From NCBI GenBank assembly GCA_016781775.1, contig JADDPR010000449.1, forward strand, positions 1-5,193: 5,193 bases of DNA, in the 5' to 3' direction. This stretch comes from Rubrobacter sp. GTDB lineage: Bacteria; Actinomycetota; Rubrobacteria; Rubrobacterales; Rubrobacteraceae. Of the stretch, positions 1 to 5,193 are shown one piece after another. A program made the translations under genes and the position numbers. Below the pieces are notes generated by a model, which ran no database searches, was not told the DNA's origin, and saw only the letters and a program-made list of their open reading frames with translations. Position 1 is the stretch's first letter, and every line of letters starts with the position of its first letter.

Positions 1-123
1 TTCGAGCCCCACGGGGGTCGGATCTCGCTGCGGGTACGCGGTCCGGAGGGAACAAAGGAGTTCGTGAAGGCCGAACTGATGGAGGCCGGTCCGCCCGCGA
101 TAAGCGCGGGAACCGAGGTTTAG
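1..123 (+). CDS. 3' end of an unidentified protein-coding gene (partial)
   Basis: An open frame enters from the left edge and runs for 40 codons to TAG at 121-123. The visible tail reads like a genuine soluble C-terminus, with alternating charged and hydrophobic residues (for example RISLRVRGPEGTKEFVKAEL), and has no membrane segment. Frame 2 is closed by TGA near 65-67. Frame 3 stays open past 123 but is arginine/glycine-rich, which is typical of an off-frame reading of GC-rich DNA. The gene ends 43 nt before the methyltransferase-family gene on the same strand, so the two could be co-transcribed. I do not recognise the family from 40 residues and assign no function. Confidence 0.5.
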   Translation, partial: FEPHGGRISLRVRGPEGTKEFVKAELMEAGPPAISAGTEV

Positions 124-166
124 CCGTGCTCGCACTCGTCTCCCGGCGGATCTTTCGGGGCAGCCC

Positions 167-787
167 ATGGCGCTCTGGTCCTTAGTCCTCTACGCGCTCT
201 ACCTGACGCTCGCCTTCGGCGGTAGGGCGCTCCTGCAACTCCGGCGCACGGGCTCGACGGGGTTCGTCGGTATAGCGGGGCACCGGGGCTCCGTTGAGTG
301 GACCGCGGGGATCCTGTTCGTCGCCGCCTCGGTGCTAGTTCCCGCCACTCCGGTTCTGGACCTCGCCGGCGTGCTGGAGCCCATCGCCGCTCTCGAAGGT
401 TCGATGGGGCACGCCCTCGGCTTCTTGCTGTTCTGCGCTGGTCTCGTCGGGACGCTGCTCGCGCAGGTTTGGATGGGGGCCTCGTGGCGCGTGGGGGTAG
501 ACGAGGAGGAGAAGACCGAGCTCGTCGTCCGCGGACCGTTCGCGCTGGTGCGGAACCCGATCTTCTCGGCCATGGTGCCCGCCATCTTAGGGCTCGCGCT
601 GCTGGTGCCGAACGCTGCTGCGGTGGCAGGATTCGCTGCGCTCGTGTGCGCGCTCGAACTTCAGGTCCGTTTCGTCGAGGAGCCGTACCTGCTCCGCAAG
701 CACGGTACGGATTACGCGGCCTATGCCTCGCGGGTCGGGCGTTTCGTGCCGGGGATCGGGCTTTCGAGGGACGGCGGGGCACGTTGA
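167..787 (+). CDS. Isoprenylcysteine carboxyl methyltransferase (ICMT) family membrane protein
   Basis: This 206-residue integral membrane protein belongs to the ICMT/phospholipid-methyltransferase-like family. Family members methylate small or lipid-linked substrates with S-adenosylmethionine at the membrane, but bacterial substrates are mostly unknown. Hydrophobic spans lie near residues 3-22, 46-70, 82-104 and 133-163. The C-terminal signature is clear: MGASWR (103-108), RGPFALVRNP (122-131), which is the SAM-binding region, then RFVEEPYLL (168-176), paired tyrosines at Y183 and Y186, and RFVP (192-195). Length is normal for the family. ATG at 167 is the only start codon in frame after the upstream gene's stop; its ribosome binding site is weak (GGGGC about 8 nt upstream). 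The stop TGA overlaps the TTG start of the following ykvA-like gene, suggesting translational coupling. The family call is firm; substrate and pathway cannot be read from the sequence. Confidence 0.9.
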   Translation: MALWSLVLYALYLTLAFGGRALLQLRRTGSTGFVGIAGHRGSVEWTAGILFVAASVLVPATPVLDLAGVLEPIAALEGSMGHALGFLLFCAGLVGTLLAQVWMGASWRVGVDEEEKTELVVRGPFALVRNPIFSAMVPAILGLALLVPNAAAVAGFAALVCALELQVRFVEEPYLLRKHGTDYAAYASRVGRFVPGIGLSRDGGAR

Positions 788-1054
788 GAGGGGCTCTCGG
801 GGGGCTCAAGCGGCGGGCGAGGAGACTCAAGGCGGAGGGGTACGCGTTGTACCCGGCGTACGGGGACCCGCGGGTTCCGCTTTACGCCCGGGTGTGCCGC
901 GGTCGTGGTCGGGTATGCGTTCAGCCCGATAAACCTGATTCCCGACCCCATCCCCATCCTCGGGTACCTCGACGATCTGGTGCTCGTCCCCCTCGGGGTG
1001 GCGCTCGCGATACGCATGATCCCCGCGCCCGTGCTCGCCGAGTGTCGCGCGTGA
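784..1054 (+). pseudogene. YkvA-like DUF1232 small membrane protein, frameshifted near 892-896
   Basis: The DUF1232 (YkvA) signature is split over two frames. Frame 1 starts at TTG 784, overlapping the upstream stop as TTGA, and gives a basic N-terminus then YALYPAYGDPRVPLYARV up to about 894. From about 896 the next frame gives AAVVVGYAFSPINLIPDPIP, then LGYLDDLVLVPLGVALA, ending at TGA 1052-1054. The junction is a GTGTG tract at 892-896. Adding one GT unit joins the frames as ...YARVCAAVVV..., with the spacing I expect for the family, and yields a 90-residue protein. As given, frame 1 reads on into low-complexity arginine-rich sequence. Some positions also depart from the family pattern as I recall it: SPIN instead of SPID (residue 51), PDPIP instead of PDFIP (56) and YPAY instead of YLAY (24). 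That would fit true decay, but a sequence error cannot be excluded. The molecular role of DUF1232 proteins is not established. Confidence 0.8.
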
Positions 1055-1066
1055 GCGCGGGAGGTC

Positions 1067-1177
1067 ATGGCGAGCGGCATACCCGTGAACGGGGTGGCCA
1101 CGGCGGTAGTGGTGGCGGTCTGGGTCTCTCTCGCGATGCTGGCAGTCCTTCTCGTCGCGAGGTGGATGCGGCCGTAG
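1067..1177 (+). CDS. Possible 36-residue single-span membrane protein
   Basis: ATG 1067 to TAG 1175-1177 encodes a short polar start (MASGIPVNG), then an unbroken hydrophobic stretch at about residues 10-31 rich in Val, Ala and Leu with one Trp, and a basic tail (ARWMRP). This is the layout of a small single-pass membrane protein with its C-terminus in the cytoplasm by the positive-inside rule. It sits 12 nt after the stop of the ykvA-like gene, in the same frame and strand. GGGAGG lies at 1059-1064, but only 2 nt separate it from the ATG, which is tighter than usual. A GTG at 1085 is an alternative start without a good binding site. No family is recognised. Hydrophobic ORFs of this length can arise by chance in GC-rich DNA, hence the moderate confidence. 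Confidence 0.4.
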   Translation: MASGIPVNGVATAVVVAVWVSLAMLAVLLVARWMRP

Positions 1178-1229
1178 CAGACCCGTCCCGGCGGCTCCGG
1201 CAGACGCCTCCAGTAGTCCGATTTTGGTG

Positions 1230-1238
1230 TGCTAGGAT
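1230..1238 (+). promoter_or_regulatory. Candidate extended -10 promoter for the DUF3105-DUF305 pair
   Basis: TGCTAGGAT matches the extended -10 pattern TGnTAnnnT, with the hexamer TAGGAT at 1233-1238. No TTGACA-like -35 is found 16-18 nt upstream (around 1209-1216). Transcription would begin near 1245 and give a leader of about 80 nt that includes the hairpin at 1267-1296. The upstream gene cluster ends at 1177 at the latest, so a new promoter here is reasonable. Support is motif-level only. Confidence 0.3.
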
Positions 1239-1266
1239 TGCAACGCCTGTGCGGAAAGCGCGGGCC

Positions 1267-1296
1267 CGGTGCCCGCCGGCCTTCCGGGCGGGACCG
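1267..1296 (+). other. Strong GC-rich hairpin in the leader of the DUF3105 gene
   Basis: CGGT (1267-1270) pairs with ACCG (1293-1296). CCCGCC plus GG (1272-1279) pairs with CC plus GGCGGG (1284-1292). The loop is CCTT (1280-1283). This makes 12 base pairs, all but one of them G-C, interrupted by two single-base bulges (G1271 and G1286). No T-run follows, so it does not look like an intrinsic terminator. It lies 9 nt before the purine-rich ribosome binding region of the DUF3105 gene, so it could influence translation or mRNA stability, or mark the end of the upstream transcript. The pairing is seen in the sequence; any function is inferred. Confidence 0.4.
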
Positions 1297-1305
1297 TGGT
1301 CGAGC

Positions 1306-1316
1306 AAGGAGAGAGG
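1306..1316 (+). promoter_or_regulatory. Ribosome binding site that supports the TTG 1325 start
   Basis: The purine-rich stretch AAGGAGAGAGG lies 8-19 nt ahead of TTG 1325. It favours this start over the GTG at 1229, which is in the same frame but would add 32 residues of arginine/glycine-rich sequence and place the hairpin and -10 candidate inside the gene. The match to the anti-Shine-Dalgarno sequence is good (AAGGAG), although the spacing from the core is somewhat long; GAGAGG gives better spacing. Confidence 0.5.
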
Positions 1317-1324
1317 TAGAGGAA

Positions 1325-1918
1325 TTGGGCAAGAACAGGGGCGCGCAGGGCCAGCGGACAGCAGGCGGTGGGCCTTCCAGCACGACGGTAATCATTGGCC
1401 TGGCGGTCTTCGCATTCCTGGCGGGCTTCGGCGCGCTGATCTGGTACGACAGCAGCCAGAGCTCCGGCCCGCCGGCCGGCGTCCGGGAGTTCGACGTGAC
1501 GGCCGGTGAGGGCGACCATACCCAGGACCCCGTGGATTACGAGCAAAATCCCCCCGTCGGCGGCGCGCACAACGGCGTGTGGCAGAACGCCGCCTTCTAC
1601 GATCAGCCCATACAAAACGAGACCGCGGTGCACACCCTCGAGCACGGGGCGGTCTGGATCACCTACGCCCCCGACCTCCCACAGGAAGGGAAGGACCGCA
1701 TAAGGGAGCTCGTCGAAGGCCGGGACTGCCTCATGGCTAGCCCTTACCCCGACCTGCCAGACGGAGGCCCGATCGTCGCCTCGGCGTGGGGCAAGCAGCT
1801 CACCGTCGAGAGCGCGGACGACGAGGACCTGCAAAAGTTCATCCAGTCCTACCGGCGCGGCCCGCAGACCCCGGAGCCCGGCGCCGCCTGCACCGGCGGG
1901 ACGGCGGAGCCCGCCTAG
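1325..1918 (+). CDS. DUF3105 family membrane-anchored extracytoplasmic protein
   Basis: With the TTG start the protein has 197 residues: a basic cytoplasmic N-terminus, one membrane span at about 21-41 (VIIGLAVFAFLAGFGALIWY), and an extracytoplasmic domain. The domain carries the DUF3105 hallmarks: H65, Y72, the NPPVGGAH block (75-82), FY (91-92), HTLEHG (103-108), Y114, PYP (140-142) and SAWG (153-156). The repeated conserved histidines H65, H82, H103 and H107 look like a metal or active site, but no biochemical role is established for the family to my knowledge. C135 and C189 could form a disulfide outside the cell. The DUF305 gene follows after a single base, so the two are almost certainly translated together. 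Confidence is high for the family, low for function. Confidence 0.88.
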   Translation: MGKNRGAQGQRTAGGGPSSTTVIIGLAVFAFLAGFGALIWYDSSQSSGPPAGVREFDVTAGEGDHTQDPVDYEQNPPVGGAHNGVWQNAAFYDQPIQNETAVHTLEHGAVWITYAPDLPQEGKDRIRELVEGRDCLMASPYPDLPDGGPIVASAWGKQLTVESADDEDLQKFIQSYRRGPQTPEPGAACTGGTAEPA

Positions 1919-1919
1919 G

Positions 1920-2633
1920 ATGAGGTCCACGCGCCCCCGTCCCACCGCCAGCGGTCGGGGTAAGAGCACGGAGCCCTCCCGGGGCAAGCAAGCCCTCCTG
2001 CTCGCCGGGCTCCTGGCCGGGGTCTTCCTGGTCGGGGCGGCGCTCGCCAGCTTCTACCTTGGCTTGTCGTACCGGCCTCCGGACGGCGACTCGGCGGAGG
2101 CCGGGTTCGCGCGGGATATGGCAACCCACCACGCCCAGGCCGTGCAGATGGCCGAGATCATGCAGCGCAGGACCGAGAGCGACGAGATAAGGCTACTGGC
2201 CACCGACATCGCCCTGACCCAGCAGGGCCAGATCGGACAGATGCAGGGCTGGCTCGCCGCGTGGCGTCTGCCGCAGACCGGGGACGAAGCCCCCATGACC
2301 TGGATGGGCCATCCCACCGAGGGCCTGATGCCGGGGATGGCGGCCCCCGAGGAGATAAGCGCTCTGGAAACCATGCCGCCCGACGAGGCCGACGAGCAGT
2401 TTCTGCGGCTCCTGATCCCGCACCACGAGGCCGCCATACCCATGGCAGAGGCCGTGCTCTCGGAGACCGACCGGCCCGAGGTCGAGCAGCTCGCGAGCGC
2501 GATCTCCGCCTCGCAGCAGAACGAGATCCAGGTGATGAAGGACCTGCTCAGGAGCCGCGGCGCAGCCCCCGCAGAGGAGGGCCCGGCCGAAGGAGCCCCG
2601 CACGGCGGAGGCCACGCAGACCACGGCGGCTGA
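1920..2633 (+). CDS. DUF305 family membrane-anchored His/Met-rich protein
   Basis: This 237-residue protein has a basic N-terminus, a membrane anchor at about 25-49 (ALLLAGLLAGVFLVGAALAS), and an extracytoplasmic helical domain. The two DUF305 half-motifs are visible: FARDMATHHAQAVQMAEIM (63-81) and LLIPHHEAAIPMAEAVL (164-180), each with a His-His pair (70-71, 168-169) followed by Met and Glu. A Met-rich linker (M126, M129, M137, M140) and a His-rich tail (HGGGHADHGG, 228-237) add further possible metal ligands. DUF305 includes the cyanobacterial periplasmic copper-binding protein CopM, so copper binding is a reasonable guess but unproven here. ATG 1920 starts one base after the upstream TAG, with GGAG at 1906-1909 as a binding site. 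There is no lipobox cysteine, so it is anchored by the helix rather than as a lipoprotein. Confidence 0.9.
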   Translation: MRSTRPRPTASGRGKSTEPSRGKQALLLAGLLAGVFLVGAALASFYLGLSYRPPDGDSAEAGFARDMATHHAQAVQMAEIMQRRTESDEIRLLATDIALTQQGQIGQMQGWLAAWRLPQTGDEAPMTWMGHPTEGLMPGMAAPEEISALETMPPDEADEQFLRLLIPHHEAAIPMAEAVLSETDRPEVEQLASAISASQQNEIQVMKDLLRSRGAAPAEEGPAEGAPHGGGHADHGG

Positions 2634-2905
2634 TCTCTACCGAAACGGACATTTGCCGGTTGGCCGCCATTAGCTTCCCGTAGAACGGTCACGACGGCGA
2701 GTGGCTAGAATCGACAGGGTGCGGCAGCGGAAGGGCTCGTCCTGGCGGACCGCGATAATCTCCGTCCGGATGGGCTACCGCCCGACTTCGGGCGCATCCG
2801 GTCTACGCGCCGGCCGAACGCCTCTCCCGGAGCGGGCGGCCGAAGGCGGACCAGCTTTGTCGAGCTTTGTGGCGAAACGACCGCTCGGGCGTTGCGAAGA
2901 ACACT
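2634..2905. other. Convergent intergenic spacer without a supported gene
   Basis: This 272-bp spacer lies between the 3' ends of the DUF305 gene (plus) and the response regulator gene (minus). Short open frames in it are arginine-rich and lack ribosome binding sites and recognisable domains. It holds a compound inverted repeat (2766-2801), a tandem 8-bp repeat AGCTTTGT at 2853-2860 and 2863-2870, and a lone TAGAAT at 2706-2711 that resembles a -10 element but has no -35. I see no tRNA or other structured RNA that I can name. Confidence 0.6.
2766..2801. terminator. Compound inverted repeat, candidate two-way terminator
   Basis: An outer stem CCGGATG (2766-2772) pairs with CATCCGG (2795-2801). 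An inner stem CGCCCG (2779-2784) pairs with CGGGCG (2789-2794) around the loop ACTT. The two right arms are directly adjacent, while six unpaired bases (GGCTAC, 2773-2778) bulge on the left, giving 13 base pairs in total. It sits between two convergent genes, where a shared terminator is expected. Neither strand has a convincing T-run after the stem, so classical Rho-independent activity is doubtful. Confidence 0.4.
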
Positions 2906-3562
2906 CTAGTCGCGTCGTACGACCCCCCTACGCCACGCGTAGACGGCGGCCTGGGTTCGGTCGGCGAGGTGGAGCTTGCCGAGTATGTTCGAGACGTGGC
3001 TCTTGGTCGTCTTCTCGCTGATGAAGAGGTGGCCCGATATCTCAGCGTTCGAGAGCCCGTCGGCGATGAGCCGCAGCACTTCTAGCTCCCTCTCCGAGAG
3101 GTCCTGGAAGACGTTCGGCTCCGCCCCTCTGGCGCCGTGGATCTCCCGCACCACCCTCGCCGCTACCCTGGGGTGGAGGATGGCCTCGCCGACAGCGGCT
3201 TTGCGAACGGCGTCGGCAAGCTCCTTGGGGCCGACCTCCTTGAGGACGTAGGAGAGGGCGCCGGCGCGGATCGCGGGGAAGACGTGCTCGTCGTCGTGGT
3301 AGGAGGTGAGGACCACGACGTTCGTGCGCGGGGAGATCGCCCTGAGACGGCGCGTCGCTTCGACGCCGTCCATGCCGCCCGGCATGATCAGGTCCATCAG
3401 AGCGACGTCGGGGGCGTGCTCCTGGGCGAGCCTCACCGCCTCCTCCCCGCTCCCCGCCTCGGCGACGACCGAGATGCCGGGCTGCGTCTCAAGAAACGCC
3501 CGCACCCCCCGTCGCACGAGCTCGTGGTCGTCCACCAGCAACACGGTTACGGCCTCGGCCAT
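2906..3562 (-). CDS. NarL/LuxR-family two-component response regulator
   Basis: This 218-residue cytoplasmic transcription regulator has a receiver domain (about 5-120) with the acidic pair D11/D12, phosphoacceptor D57 (in PDVALMDLIMPG), T86 and K108. A LuxR-type helix-turn-helix follows at about 152-212, with LSERELEVL (155-163) and the recognition region SNAEISGHLFISEKTTKSHV (171-190). All key phosphorelay residues are present and the length is typical. ATG at 3562-3560 is preceded by GAGAGGGGAGAAG, a strong binding region that lies inside the last codons of the kinase gene. The two genes overlap by 16 nt, so translation is coupled and the kinase is its expected partner. The stop is TAG at 2908-2906. 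The target genes cannot be told from this window; resemblance to LiaR/VraR-type regulators is general only. Confidence 0.95.
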   Translation of the reverse strand: MAEAVTVLLVDDHELVRRGVRAFLETQPGISVVAEAGSGEEAVRLAQEHAPDVALMDLIMPGGMDGVEATRRLRAISPRTNVVVLTSYHDDEHVFPAIRAGALSYVLKEVGPKELADAVRKAAVGEAILHPRVAARVVREIHGARGAEPNVFQDLSERELEVLRLIADGLSNAEISGHLFISEKTTKSHVSNILGKLHLADRTQAAVYAWRRGVVRRD

Positions 3563-5039
3563 CTTCTCCCCTCTCCGCGCGTCCCCCCCAACGGGCAGAC
3601 GCAGATGACCCGCGTCCCCAAGCCCGGCCCGCTCTCGACGTCGACGTACCCGCCGAGCCCCTCCATCCGCTCGCCCATGCTCTTGAGCCCGAAGCCCCCG
3701 TTGGGCTTGCTCGGGTCGAAGCCCCGACCGTCGTCGACAACCCGGAGCGTGAGGGCGTCCGGGCCGTAGGAGAGGTTCACCTCAGCCCTCGACGCCGCGC
3801 TGTGCTTGGCGACGTTCGCGAGGGCCTCCTGCGCCACCCGGAAGATCGCCTGCTCTACCTCCAGAGGCGTCTCGCGCTCGCCCTGAATGCGGACTTCGGA
3901 GGGGATCTCGCTTCCCCGCGACCAGGCTTCGGCGTAGTCGCGTAAAGCGCCGGCCAGGCCCTTGCCTTCCAGGGCGGCCGGGCGCATCTGGTGGATAAGG
4001 ACGTTGAGCTCCTTCTGCGTCCCCTTCACGAGTTCCTCGGCCTGGGCAAGATGAGCCTCGGCGGCGTCTCTGTCCTCCTGGATCAGGGCGCGCGCGGCGG
4101 CGACCTGGAGGGAGGTGGCGAAGATCTGCTGCTTGACGGAGTCGTGCAGGTCCCGGGCAAAGCGGTTGCGGGTCTCCAGGGTGGCGAGCTCGCCCCTGGT
4201 CTGCATGAGCCCATCGAGCTCGGCGGCCATGCTGTTGAGCTCGCGCGAGAGCTGCCCGAGCTCGTCCTTGGAACGGTCCTCGACGGTGACGGAGAAGTCT
4301 CCCCCGCTCCACCTCTGGGCGGCGCGGGCCAGCCTGCGCAGGCGCCGGGTCAGGCCCCACGCCGTCACGAAGCCGAAGAGCGTGCCGAGAAGGGCGGCGG
4401 GGAGCATCAGGAGGACGGCGCTCACCCCGACGCCGATCAAGAGCGCCCCGGTGAGGTTCGGCACCCGCACCGTCCCCACGAGCGCGCCCGCGACCCGACC
4501 GTCCTCGTCCTCGAGCGGCACGACGGTCATCATCCTCCCACCGGTGTTCGCCGAGAGGCGCCTGGAGTTCTCCTCGCCCGCAAGGGCCGCGTCTACGAGC
4601 GGACCCAGACCGGCGACGCGCCCGGCGTCGAACCTCTCCCCCTCCGGAAATCCTGGAGCTCGGGGACGGAGACGAGCAGGCTCCGCTCCTCGTCGATAAC
4701 GAAGAGGGACCCGCCGCCCAGCCCGACTTCGAAGCTGGCGGGGTCCTCCCGCCGTTCTCCGGCTTCCCGGAGCTCCGCCTCGCCCGTGAGGTCCGCAAGC
4801 TCCCCTCGCAGGCCCTCGACGTCCGGGGGCGTCTCGCCTATGTGCTCCTCCAGACGCGGCGCGAGGCCATCCCTCGCCTGCTGGGCAGCGAGGATCGGCG
4901 GCAGGTTCGAGTTGAGGAGCGCTATCACCGCGCTTACCAGGAGAAGCTCGAGGGCGAGCAGGGCCACGACCGTCACGAGCGTGTAGCTGAAAGTCAGCTT
5001 CCATCGCAGCCGCCGCAAAGAGAAGATGTTGCGCTTCAT
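3547..5039 (-). pseudogene. Sensor histidine kinase (HisKA_3/NarX-LiaS type), split by a frameshift near 4638-4642
   Basis: The N-terminal part starts at ATG 5039-5037 behind GGGGAAAGGG and encodes a membrane span (about 17-42) and a sensor region. Left alone, this frame ends after 148 residues at 4593. The rest lies in the -1 frame. The junction is a G5 run on the minus strand (4642-4638); one more G joins the parts as ...ELQDFRRGERFDAGR..., giving 497 residues. Restored positions are: second span about 198-226, HAMP about 225-277, dimerisation helix with FARDLHDSVKQ and phosphoacceptor H299, N-box EALANVAKHS with N408, G1 DDGRGFD (436-442), and G2 GGFGLKSMGER (448-458). All catalytic motifs are intact, and only the extracytoplasmic sensor region carries the break. 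The downstream piece has a complete kinase core but no good start. A sequencing error, a real null mutation or ribosomal slippage are all possible; no canonical slippery heptamer is present. The kinase would phosphorylate the overlapping response regulator. Confidence 0.9.
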
Positions 5040-5055
5040 GGACCCTTTCCCCGAA

Positions 5056-5101
5056 ACATCGTCCGATCAGTCTACCGGCAACCCCGCATGCCACATCGTC
5101 C
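5056..5101 (-). repeat. 9-bp direct repeat flanking the putative kinase promoter
   Basis: ACATCGTCC occurs at 5056-5064 and again at 5093-5101 (GGACGATGT on the coding strand of the kinase), with 37 bp between copy starts. One copy lies just downstream and one upstream of the -10 candidate. Spaced direct repeats at this location can be binding sites for a regulator, including the operon's own response regulator, but two 9-mers in about 150 bp can also match by chance. Confidence 0.3.
5069..5074 (-). promoter_or_regulatory. Weak -10 candidate upstream of the two-component operon
   Basis: On the minus strand TAGACT fits TAnnnT and would place a transcript start near 5062, about 23 nt before the kinase ATG, close to its ribosome binding site. 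No good -35 hexamer lies 16-18 nt upstream. It is bracketed by the two copies of GGACGATGT described separately, which is the main reason to mention it. Confidence 0.2.
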
Positions 5102-5193
5102 CCGGGGCGCATTTCGCCTCCGTCCGGGGGAGTATCCGAAACCGCGCGAACCTCGGGGCGTAGAAGCTTTGTACGCACCCTGGCGGCGAGCAA

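Noticed and set aside
94..110. CCCGCG-ATAAG-CGCGGG hairpin near the end of the first partial gene
   Set aside because: A 6-bp stem within coding sequence with no T-run after it; it is easily expected in DNA of this composition.
1229..1324. Longer start (GTG 1229) for the DUF3105 protein
   Set aside because: The extra 32 residues are Arg/Gly-rich, there is no ribosome binding site ahead of 1229, and the segment contains the hairpin and promoter candidate.
298..1509. A 403-codon open frame on the plus strand
   Set aside because: Only residues from about 784 to 894 belong to a real gene (the 5' half of the ykvA-like gene). The rest is arginine/glycine-rich off-frame reading through the ICMT and DUF3105 genes.
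2706..2711. TAGAAT as a promoter in the convergent spacer
   Set aside because: It has no -35 partner, the TG is one base out of place for an extended -10, and no gene lies downstream on that strand.
4636..4650. Programmed -1 frameshift site in the kinase
   Set aside because: The codons CGG AGG GGG AGA do not form the X XXY YYZ slippery heptamer, and I saw no obvious downstream stimulatory element. A simple one-base loss is the more economical explanation.
3991..4986. A 331-codon open frame on the plus strand, antisense to the kinase
   Set aside because: It has no domain signature or membrane logic and lies opposite clear kinase motifs; it is a mirror of GC-rich codon use.
4650..5193. Upstream extension of the kinase C-terminal frame to the right edge of the window
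   Set aside because: The frame stays open, but its translation upstream of the frameshift is low-complexity Arg/Pro/Ala sequence. The genuine N-terminus with its membrane span is in the neighbouring frame from 5039.
5088..5193. Plus-strand ORF starting at ATG 5088 and running off the right edge
   Set aside because: It has no ribosome binding site, the translation is Arg/Pro-rich, and it occupies the probable control region of the kinase operon.

Overview
The window is GC-rich (by eye about 65-70% G+C). It uses ATA for Ile and AGG for Arg unusually often for such high-GC DNA, has probable TTG starts, and encodes actinobacterial-type DUF3105/DUF305 proteins. Together these suggest a deep-branching actinobacterium, with a Rubrobacter-like organism as my best guess. 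That is an inference from codon use and gene content, not a database match.

Layout. The plus strand covers 1-2633. It holds the 3' end of an unidentified gene (1-123), an isoprenylcysteine carboxyl methyltransferase-family (ICMT) membrane protein (167-787), and a YkvA/DUF1232 gene that overlaps it by 4 nt and is frameshifted (784-1054). A 36-residue single-span membrane ORF follows (1067-1177). Next comes a leader with a possible extended -10 element and a strong GC hairpin (1178-1324). It leads into a tightly coupled pair, a DUF3105 membrane-anchored protein (1325-1918) and a DUF305 His/Met-rich membrane-anchored protein (1920-2633). A 272-bp convergent spacer (2634-2905) contains a compound inverted repeat that may act as a terminator. 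The minus strand then carries a two-component operon: a sensor histidine kinase (5039 down to 3547), split by a frameshift near 4638-4642, and a NarL/LuxR-type response regulator (3562-2906) whose start overlaps the kinase end by 16 nt. The last 154 bp (5040-5193) are the kinase upstream region, with a weak promoter candidate and a 9-bp direct repeat.

How the genes work together. The kinase and regulator form a textbook cognate pair. The DUF3105-DUF305 pair is probably one translation unit acting outside the membrane; the His/Met-rich make-up of the DUF305 member hints at metal (possibly copper) binding, but this is not proven. The ICMT and YkvA genes form a separate short operon of small membrane proteins.

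Two of the seven recognisable genes are broken by short-repeat length changes: a (GT)2 tract in ykvA and a G5 tract in the kinase. Each is repaired by adding one repeat unit. This could be sequence error or real mutation, and it is the main caution for anyone using this annotation. I did not find convincing evidence of a new defence system, mobile element, CRISPR array, tRNA or rRNA.
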